Positions 1 to 4,480 of a stretch of 6,399 bases of DNA are shown here, in pieces. The notes under the pieces are model-generated. The model searched no databases. It was given only the letters and a program-made list of their open reading frames with translations, and had not been told where the DNA came from. Source of the DNA: an uncultured Collinsella sp. Lineage in GTDB: Bacteria > Actinomycetota > Coriobacteriia > Coriobacteriales > Coriobacteriaceae. The first letter of the stretch is position 1. Each line of letters starts with the position of its first letter. The stretch spans positions 1 through 6,399 of the forward strand of contig CAAENB010000128.1 of assembly GCA_900757235.1 (NCBI GenBank). The letters are read 5' to 3'. Made by a program: the position numbers and the translations under genes.

Positions 1-382
1 CCTCGAGCTTCATCAGGTCGCCCAGGCAGGCGTCAACGGGCGTGTCGGCCAGGATGATGGCGAGCAGCTGCGCGTCGACGGCCAGTGCATCGACGCGGAC
101 AATCTTGAGCAGCTCGTCGCGCATGTCGTCGAACAGGCGATTGCGCGTCTGCTCGAACTCCTCGTCGCTGCCCATGTCCTCGATGCGATGGAGCTCGTCG
201 AGCAGGTGGCGATGAACACCGGCATAGGACAGCAGCGCCTGGGCATGCTCGGACTGCGCGTACTTTTGGGGATTCGCACTCATGTCGTTATGGACAAGCT
301 CGCGTGCTGCATCGGTGAGCTCGGGGTGCGACGCCAGATAGGTGCGCTCCAAGTAGGCGGGGATGTAGACGCTCGGATCCAT
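1..382 (-). CDS. Hypothetical helical protein, partial (C-terminus beyond the left edge)
   Basis: The first 127 residues of a protein of unknown function are visible; the gene continues past position 1. The ATG (382-380) overlaps the TAA of the upstream gene by one base. A GGAGG at 396-392, nine bases upstream, supports this start, so the two genes are probably translationally coupled. The sequence is rich in Leu, Ala, Asp and Glu, has no signal peptide or membrane segment, and should be mainly alpha-helical and cytoplasmic. Residues 97-107 (VDALAVDAQLL) resemble residues 94-104 of the upstream gene product (LDPANWDAQRM). The same D-x4-DAQ spacing occurs at almost the same distance from the N-terminus. 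I infer that the two are diverged tandem duplicates and that this one is also a TPR-like repeat protein, but no complete TPR is visible in the part shown. The function is unknown. Confidence 0.75.
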   Translation of the reverse strand, partial: MDPSVYIPAYLERTYLASHPELTDAARELVHNDMSANPQKYAQSEHAQALLSYAGVHRHLLDELHRIEDMGSDEEFEQTRNRLFDDMRDELLKIVRVDALAVDAQLLAIILADTPVDACLGDLMKLE

Positions 383-1458
383 TAGAGGTCCCCTCCCTTA
401 AATGGAAGCCCCTGCTCGGCTGCGCGCAGGATGCGCTCGTCGATCTGGGAACGCACGATGTCGTTGGTGGCGACCCAGGCGGCAAAGCTGGCGTTGTCGG
501 GAGCGCCCAGGCCCTCCTGCAGTACCGGCGTCGCCTCGGACAATGCAAGGACAAGCTCGTCGGTCGAGCCCACGCCCACGTTGACGCGGGCATAGACGCC
601 ATCGGGAAACTCGGTTTGGAAGTAGAGCGCCTCGGCGGCGTGGGGGCACGAACGCACAAGGATACGCAGGTAGTGTTCGGCACTCTCGTAGTCCAGCTCG
701 CGCCAGGCTGCGCTCATCAGTGCGATGAGCGTCCACGGGTCCAAGTCGCGCTCTGCATCCTTGGGACGGCGGCGCAGCGGGGTATTCGCGAGGTACGGCA
801 CGGAGTGAGCGGAGCGAAAGCGCTTGAGCTCCTCGGCGGGGTATTCGAGCTTTGCCATGGCGAGCATCGCGGTGTGGCGGACACCGGCGGGGTCGTTGGG
901 CGCAAAGTCCAAGCTGCGATTTGCGGCTTCGAGCGACATGCGATAGCGGCCGCTAATGAGGGCGCGCGATGCCAAGGCGGCAAGCCAGCGCAGATAGGGG
1001 CGGCGCGTAAGGTCGCCTGCGGCCTCGCGCTCGTAGGGGTCCTGCGCCGAGGCGATCTTGAGCGCCAGATCGTGCTCCACCTCGTCGCACTTGGACACCA
1101 GATACTGCACGTATTCCTCGTTGGATTCGGCGGTGAGCGCCGTCAGCATGCGCTGGGCATCCCAGTTGGCCGGATCGAGTGCGGCTGCCTCGCAGAGCAT
1201 GTTCTCGGCGGCTGCCTCTTCCTGCTCTGCCTGGGTATCGTCAGGGATAAAGGGAATGCGGTAGTCGACGGCCTCGACCACCTTGGCAATGAGGTGCCCG
1301 GCGCGGTCGCGGTCGTGCACGATGAGCGGCGCGGGGTCGCGGGTGAATTGTTCCATCAGACGCTCTACGGCGGCACCGTCGGTGAGCGGGATATTGTCGC
1401 GGCGCAAGGCCTCAAGAACGAGGCGATGGCAATCCTCTTGAATGGGATCGAATGCCAT
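382..1458 (-). CDS. TPR-like repeat protein (ST7-type segment), function unknown
   Basis: A 358-residue soluble, helix-rich protein. The start is ATG at 1458-1456, because AAAGGAGG lies just upstream at 1470-1463. A TTG at 1488 would add ten residues but would place that Shine-Dalgarno inside the coding region. Residues 152-194 resemble the TPR-containing segment of ST7-like proteins: RRPYLR, a run of small helical residues, then LDFAPNDPAGVR, comparable to the RPYMR...LNPNDNQGxR pattern that I recall from that family. Residues 240-285 look like another helix-turn-helix repeat (AWRELDYESAEHYLRILV). No signal peptide, membrane helix or catalytic motif is seen. TPR proteins usually act as protein-binding scaffolds; the partner here cannot be told. 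It is the first gene of a minus-strand pair, sharing one base with the downstream gene, and is divergent from the alcohol dehydrogenase gene. Confidence 0.8.
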   Translation of the reverse strand: MAFDPIQEDCHRLVLEALRRDNIPLTDGAAVERLMEQFTRDPAPLIVHDRDRAGHLIAKVVEAVDYRIPFIPDDTQAEQEEAAAENMLCEAAALDPANWDAQRMLTALTAESNEEYVQYLVSKCDEVEHDLALKIASAQDPYEREAAGDLTRRPYLRWLAALASRALISGRYRMSLEAANRSLDFAPNDPAGVRHTAMLAMAKLEYPAEELKRFRSAHSVPYLANTPLRRRPKDAERDLDPWTLIALMSAAWRELDYESAEHYLRILVRSCPHAAEALYFQTEFPDGVYARVNVGVGSTDELVLALSEATPVLQEGLGAPDNASFAAWVATNDIVRSQIDERILRAAEQGLPFKGGDL

Positions 1459-1462
1459 GGGG

Positions 1463-1470
1463 CCTCCTTT
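1463..1470 (-). promoter_or_regulatory. Ribosome binding site that fixes the TPR gene start
   Basis: AAAGGAGG read on the minus strand, four bases before the ATG at 1458. It is a near-perfect anti-Shine-Dalgarno match. Its position excludes the upstream TTG at 1488 as the main start. Confidence 0.75.
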
Positions 1471-1495
1471 GCTGCGGTTAGGGTTCAAATGTCTC

Positions 1496-1501
1496 TATAT
1501 A
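1496..1501 (-). promoter_or_regulatory. Possible -10 box for the minus-strand TPR operon
   Basis: TATATA (4 of 6 matches to TATAAT) would place a transcript start near 1488 and give a leader of about 30 bases to the ATG at 1458. No good -35 hexamer is visible at 16-18 bases, so this is weak. Confidence 0.25.
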
Positions 1502-1523
1502 AGGTTCTAGTTTACCCGCATGT

Positions 1524-1677
1524 GGCACACCGGGGGTGCCGCACTTGGACTTGCACCTTTGCACCACGAAGACGGATGTCGCACAAATGTCGGCACCTTG
1601 GACGACCGAGTGGTATCACGGTGCCGCAAACGGTCGATTTTTGGCGGCGAACGGTGCATATTTTGGTGGGGCACCGT
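1524..1677. repeat. Cluster of GGTGC/GCACC repeats with inverted pairs
   Basis: Seven exact GGTGC or GCACC pentamers occur in about 150 bases, at 1535, 1553, 1561, 1593, 1620, 1652 and 1671. Two pairs form 7-bp inverted repeats: CGGCACC (1591-1597) with GGTGCCG (1620-1626), and ACGGTGC (1651-1657) with GCACCGT (1671-1677). TTGCACC at 1551 and TTTGCACC at 1558 are a short direct repeat. The segment CTTTGCACCA (1557-1566) also occurs in the palindrome at 4441-4450. They could be binding sites or decayed repetitive DNA; the sequence does not decide. Confidence 0.5.
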
Positions 1678-1707
1678 CCTGCCCGGGATATGTAGTCAAC
1701 CTTGATA

Positions 1708-1715
1708 AAACGTTT
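1708..1715. promoter_or_regulatory. Operator-like palindrome AAACGTTT, site 1
   Basis: A perfect 8-bp palindrome with a central CG, in the context GATAAAACGTTTGCC. Operators of LacI/GalR-family regulators, including CcpA cre sites, have this kind of A-rich/CG/T-rich core. It lies about 100 bases upstream of the candidate -10 box of the alcohol dehydrogenase gene. Confidence 0.4.
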
Positions 1716-1764
1716 GCCCAGCTTGGGAGTATGAATGCCGCACAAGGGTCTTCAGGGATAGAAA

Positions 1765-1772
1765 AAACGTTT
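1765..1772. promoter_or_regulatory. Operator-like palindrome AAACGTTT, site 2
   Basis: A second exact copy, 57 bases from the first, in the context AAAAAACGTTTCATC. It matches 10 of 12 positions of the idealised LacI-family palindrome TGAAACGTTTCA, the best match in the window. It lies just upstream of the candidate -10 box at 1816. Confidence 0.45.
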
Positions 1773-1815
1773 CATCATTGGCGGCTTTAGGTGAATAACT
1801 GACCAACCAGAACGG

Positions 1816-1821
1816 TAAAAT
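1816..1821 (+). promoter_or_regulatory. Candidate -10 box for the alcohol dehydrogenase gene
   Basis: TAAAAT matches TATAAT at 5 of 6 positions and sits in an AT-richer patch. The -35 is poor: TGAATA at 1792-1797 with an 18-base spacer. If used, it gives a leader of about 130 bases that contains the degenerate third CGTTT box and the 1892-1918 stem-loop. Confidence 0.35.
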
Positions 1822-1839
1822 AGTGTTTGTCTGAGCGTT

Positions 1840-1851
1840 GAGACGTTTAGA
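1840..1851. promoter_or_regulatory. Degenerate operator-like box, site 3
   Basis: GAGACGTTTAGA shares ACGTTT with sites 1 and 2 and matches about 9 of 12 positions of TGAAACGTTTCA. It falls just downstream of the candidate -10, a position suited to repression by a roadblock. Confidence 0.3.
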
Positions 1852-1891
1852 CATCGCGCATTGTCATCGCCGGCAACGCGCAAACCGGTCC

Positions 1892-1918
1892 TAACGGAGC
1901 CAATTGGGTGCTCCGTTA
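1892..1918 (+). repeat. 9-bp inverted repeat / stem-loop in the alcohol dehydrogenase leader
   Basis: TAACGGAGC (1892-1900) and GCTCCGTTA (1910-1918) form a perfect 9-bp stem with a 9-base loop, ending 28 bases before the Shine-Dalgarno. No T run follows, so it is not an intrinsic terminator. It could be an operator or an mRNA-stabilising 5' hairpin. Its CGGAGC/GCTCCG core recurs in the terminator stem behind the same gene. Confidence 0.55.
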
Positions 1919-1946
1919 TATACGCAAGTCTAAGAGGGGCTTGTTT

Positions 1947-1952
1947 AGGAGG
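1947..1952 (+). promoter_or_regulatory. Ribosome binding site of the alcohol dehydrogenase gene
   Basis: A perfect AGGAGG six bases before the ATG at 1959. It decides the start over an in-frame upstream CTG/TTG extension that would lie across the leader stem-loop. Confidence 0.85.
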
Positions 1953-1958
1953 CACAGT

Positions 1959-3182
1959 ATGGGACGTTTTACCAATCCTCGCGATCTGTACTTTGGTGAG
2001 GGCGCTCGCCACGAGGTGAAGAACCTCAAGGGCAAGAAGGCCATCATCGTTTCTGGCGGCAGCTCTATGCGCCGCGGCGGGTTCCTGCAGGACGTCGAGA
2101 ACGACCTTAAGGAAGGCGGTTTCGAGGTCAAGCTGTTCGAGGGTGTCGAGTCCGACCCGTCCATCGAGACGGTCATGAAGGGCGCCGAGGCCATGCGCGA
2201 GTTCGAGCCCGACTGGATTATCGCCATCGGTGGCGGCTCGCCCATCGATGCCGCTAAGGCCATGTGGGTCTTCTACGAGTATCCCGAGGAGTCCTTCGAT
2301 AACATCATCCAGCCGTTCAGCTTCCCGGAGCTGCGTCAGAAGGCTCATTTCTGCGCCATCTCCTCTACCTCCGGCACCGCTACCGAGGTCACCGCGTTCT
2401 CCGTCATTACCGACTACGCCAAGGGCATCAAGTACCCGCTGGCCGACTTCAACATCACCCCTGATGTCGCCATCGTCGACCCCGAGCTCACCTACACCAT
2501 GCCCGCCAAGCTGTGCGCTCACACCGGCATGGATGCTCTGACCCACTGCATGGAGGCCTACGTTTCCACCTGCGCCTCTATGTTCACCGACGCCAACGCC
2601 CTGCACGGCATCCGCGAGATCGTCGAGTGGCTGCCCAAGTCCTATGCTGGCGACCATGAGGCCCGTCAGCACATGCACGAGGCTCAGTGCATCGCCGGTA
2701 TCGCCTTCTCCTCGGGCCTGCTCGGCATCGTTCACTCCATGGCTCACAAGACCGGTGCTGCCTTCGAGAACGGCCACATCATCCACGGTGCCGCTAACGC
2801 CATGTACCTGGGCAAGGTTATCCAGTGGAACTCCAAGGACCCGCGTGCTGCTGAGCGTTACGCTTACGTGGCCAAGGAGATCCTGCACCTTCCCGGCGAG
2901 ACCAACGAGGAGCTCATCGCTGCGCTCGTCCAGAAGATTCGCGACCTCAATGACCAGCTCAACATTCCGCAGTCCATCAAGGATTACGCGAATGGTGGCG
3001 TGAAGGTCGACGCCGAGAACCCGCAGATGGTTTCCGAGGAGGAGTTCCTCGCCAAGCTGCCCGAGATCGCTGCGAACGCCGAGACCGACGCCTGCACGCC
3101 CGAGAACCCGCGTGAGACCAAGGCTGCCGACTTCGAGAAGATTCTCAAGGCCTGCTACTACGACACCGACATCGATTTCTAA
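1959..3182 (+). CDS. Iron-containing alcohol dehydrogenase (AdhE C-terminal-like)
   Basis: A 407-residue group III (Fe-ADH, PF00465-type) dehydrogenase, expected to interconvert aldehydes and primary alcohols with NAD(P)H in the cytoplasm. The nucleotide-binding loop is GGGSPIDAAK (91-100), followed by a family-typical SSTSGTATE (135-143). By comparison with FucO, the metal ligands are D192 and H196 (GMDALTH), H259 (IVHSMAH) and H276 (IIHGAAN); H263 is the conserved catalytic-site His. The KYPLAD...TPDVAIVDPEL stretch (158-177) resembles the alcohol dehydrogenase half of AdhE. Where FucO has Asp39, which selects NAD, this protein has VSGGSS (31-36), compatible with NADP(H). Three extra residues separate H263 from the HG motif relative to AdhE. 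Lysine is almost always AAG and many GCT/CGT/GTT codons appear, which suggests high expression. The aldehyde or alcohol substrate cannot be fixed from sequence; butanol or ethanol dehydrogenase and propanediol oxidoreductase are options. Confidence 0.93.
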   Translation: MGRFTNPRDLYFGEGARHEVKNLKGKKAIIVSGGSSMRRGGFLQDVENDLKEGGFEVKLFEGVESDPSIETVMKGAEAMREFEPDWIIAIGGGSPIDAAKAMWVFYEYPEESFDNIIQPFSFPELRQKAHFCAISSTSGTATEVTAFSVITDYAKGIKYPLADFNITPDVAIVDPELTYTMPAKLCAHTGMDALTHCMEAYVSTCASMFTDANALHGIREIVEWLPKSYAGDHEARQHMHEAQCIAGIAFSSGLLGIVHSMAHKTGAAFENGHIIHGAANAMYLGKVIQWNSKDPRAAERYAYVAKEILHLPGETNEELIAALVQKIRDLNDQLNIPQSIKDYANGGVKVDAENPQMVSEEEFLAKLPEIAANAETDACTPENPRETKAADFEKILKACYYDTDIDF

Positions 3183-3202
3183 TCGACTCTTGTTATCGTA
3201 AC

Positions 3203-3244
3203 GAGGGGCTCCGCACGTATCTGTACGGAGCCCCTTTCTTTTTT
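3203..3244 (+). terminator. Intrinsic terminator after the alcohol dehydrogenase gene
   Basis: AGGGGCTCCG (3204-3213) pairs with CGGAGCCCCT (3226-3235), followed by a T-rich tract to 3244. The stem is 10 bp and strongly GC-rich. The T run ends only about 20 bases before the gldA start codon. Confidence 0.9.
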
Positions 3245-3265
3245 ATTTTAGAGAATGGGATAGTT

Positions 3266-4366
3266 ATGGCTGCAATTTTCAATAGCCCCAGCAAGTACAT
3301 CCAGGGCCCGGACGAGCTGGCCAAGCTCGGTTCCTATGTCGAGCCGCTCGGCGCTAAGGCCCTCGTCATCGTGACGCTTTCGGGCAAGAAGCGCGTCGGT
3401 GCTAAGATCGAGGGCGGCTTTGCCGAGGCTAAGGCCGAGCTGCTGTTTGAGGACTTTAACGGTGAGTGCTCCAAGGGCGAGGTCGATCGCCTGGTTGCGC
3501 TCGCTCGCGACAACGGTTGCGACATCATCGTCGGCGTCGGTGGCGGCAAGATCCTCGACACCGCGAAGGCCGTCGCCTATTACCTGGAGTCCCCGGTTAT
3601 CATTTGCCCCACCATTGCTTCGACCGATGCCCCGTGTTCGGCGCTTTCGGTGCTCTACACCGACGATGGCCAGTTCGATAAATATCTCTTCCTTAAGGCA
3701 AACCCCAACATTGTCCTGATGGATACGACGGTTATCGCGGCGAGCCCGGTGCGCCTGACGGTTTCCGGTATGGGCGATGCGCTCGCAACCTATTTCGAGG
3801 CTCAGGCGACGCACGATGCCGACGGCGGCACCTGCGCTGGCGGTAAGGGCGGAATGGCCGGCCTGGCGCTCGCCAAGCTCTGCTATGAGACGCTCATGGC
3901 CGATGGCGTCAAGGCCAAGGTTGCGCTGGAGAAGGGTGCGCTCACGCCTGCCGTCGAGCATATCATCGAGGCCAATACGCTGCTTTCGGGCATTGGCTTT
4001 GAGAGCTCGGGCCTTGCTGCTGCTCATGCCATCCACAATGGCCTGACGATGCTGCCCGAGTGCCACGGCATGTATCACGGCGAGAAGGTCGCCTTTGGCA
4101 CTATCGTCCAGCTGGTACTCGAGGATACCCCGACTGAGAAACTCGAGGAAGTCTTGGGCTTCTGCATTGAGCTGGGCCTGCCGGTCACGATGAAGGAACT
4201 TGGCGTTGCCGAGCTTACGCGCGAGCAGGCCATGATTGTTGCCGAGGCCGCCTGCGCGCCCGATGACACCATGTGCAACATGCCGTTTGAGGTGACGCCC
4301 GAGATGGTCGCAAACGCCATTCTGGGTGCAGACGCACTGGGCCACTACTATCTCATGGATGAGTAA
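3266..4366 (+). CDS. gldA: Glycerol dehydrogenase (NAD+, zinc-dependent)
   Basis: A 366-residue cytoplasmic enzyme that oxidises glycerol to dihydroxyacetone with NAD+, or the reverse. It is close to E. coli GldA over its full length (367 residues there): SPSKYIQGPDEL at the N-terminus, GGGKILDTAK for NAD binding (92-101), PTIASTDAPCSALSV (115-129), GMGDALATYFEA (168-179), GFESSGLAAAHAIHNGLT (244-261) and YHGEKVAFG (270-278). The zinc ligands D171, H254 and H271 fall at the same numbers as in E. coli GldA. D121, the conserved active-site Asp, is present. The C-terminal AEAACAPDDTMCNMP (326-340) is also typical. The start ATG has only a weak Shine-Dalgarno (GGGA at 3257-3260) and follows the preceding terminator very closely, so its transcription may depend on read-through. 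A strong terminator follows. Confidence 0.95.
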   Translation: MAAIFNSPSKYIQGPDELAKLGSYVEPLGAKALVIVTLSGKKRVGAKIEGGFAEAKAELLFEDFNGECSKGEVDRLVALARDNGCDIIVGVGGGKILDTAKAVAYYLESPVIICPTIASTDAPCSALSVLYTDDGQFDKYLFLKANPNIVLMDTTVIAASPVRLTVSGMGDALATYFEAQATHDADGGTCAGGKGGMAGLALAKLCYETLMADGVKAKVALEKGALTPAVEHIIEANTLLSGIGFESSGLAAAHAIHNGLTMLPECHGMYHGEKVAFGTIVQLVLEDTPTEKLEEVLGFCIELGLPVTMKELGVAELTREQAMIVAEAACAPDDTMCNMPFEVTPEMVANAILGADALGHYYLMDE

Positions 4367-4378
4367 ATCAAGCTAAGG

Positions 4379-4415
4379 AAGGGGCAAAGCCAGCAGATGG
4401 CTTTGCCCCTTTTTT
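4379..4415 (+). terminator. Intrinsic terminator after gldA
   Basis: GGGGCAAAGCCA (4381-4392) pairs perfectly with TGGCTTTGCCCC (4398-4409) around a 5-base loop. The stem is extended by AA/TT and followed by six T residues (4410-4415). It is the strongest terminator in the window. Confidence 0.95.
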
Positions 4416-4420
4416 GCTAA

Positions 4421-4449
4421 GGTGCAAAGGGGTCAGGTTACTTTGCACC
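4421..4449. repeat. REP-like palindrome between the two gldA genes
   Basis: GGTGCAAAG (4421-4429) and CTTTGCACC (4441-4449) are a perfect 9-bp inverted repeat around an 11-base loop containing GGGTCAGGTTA. The GGGGTCAGGT string recalls the repeats linked to TnpA_REP (RayT, Y1 transposase) families; this comparison is from memory. No transposase is in the window. It lacks a T run, so it is not itself a terminator. Confidence 0.55.
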
Positions 4450-4467
4450 AATCGTTGTTTGATGAAG

Positions 4468-4473
4468 GGTGGA
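4468..4473 (+). promoter_or_regulatory. Ribosome binding site deciding the second gldA start
   Basis: GGTGGA, a one-mismatch Shine-Dalgarno, seven bases before ATG 4481. An in-frame GTG at 4469 would add four residues but overlaps this site, so ATG 4481 is preferred. Confidence 0.5.
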
Positions 4474-4480
4474 TTCTCGT

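Larger units (their letters stand above)
1459..1958. other. 500-base divergent intergenic region, no gene
   Basis: No convincing gene is seen here. Small open frames on both strands lack ribosome binding sites and recognisable protein character. The TPR-gene half (1524-1677) carries a cluster of GGTGC/GCACC pentamers, several in inverted pairs. The alcohol dehydrogenase half (1700-1920) carries AAACGTTT palindromes, a good -10 box and a 9-bp stem-loop. The size and content suggest a regulatory region serving the divergent genes. Confidence 0.6.

Noticed and set aside
616..1695. Plus-strand open frame of 359 codons across the TPR gene
   Set aside because: It is antisense to the TPR gene and extends into the intergenic repeats. 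The minus strand has the clear ribosome binding sites and the TAATG coupling.
1520..1790. Small genes in the divergent intergenic region
   Set aside because: The short open frames have no ribosome binding site, overlap one another on both strands, and lie over inverted repeats.
1752..2888. Long minus-strand open frame (378 codons) opposite the alcohol dehydrogenase gene
   Set aside because: It is an antisense shadow of a strongly codon-biased, GC-rich gene. Its product is low-complexity Gly/Val/Asp/Leu sequence with no known domain, and it has no ribosome binding site.
3248..4345. Long minus-strand open frame opposite gldA
   Set aside because: It is the mirror of gldA caused by codon bias. 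The plus-strand product matches GldA over its full length.
4414..4442. Promoter for the second gldA (TTGCTA with GTTACT)
   Set aside because: The -10 matches only 3 of 6 positions and the proposed -35 overlaps the terminator T run.
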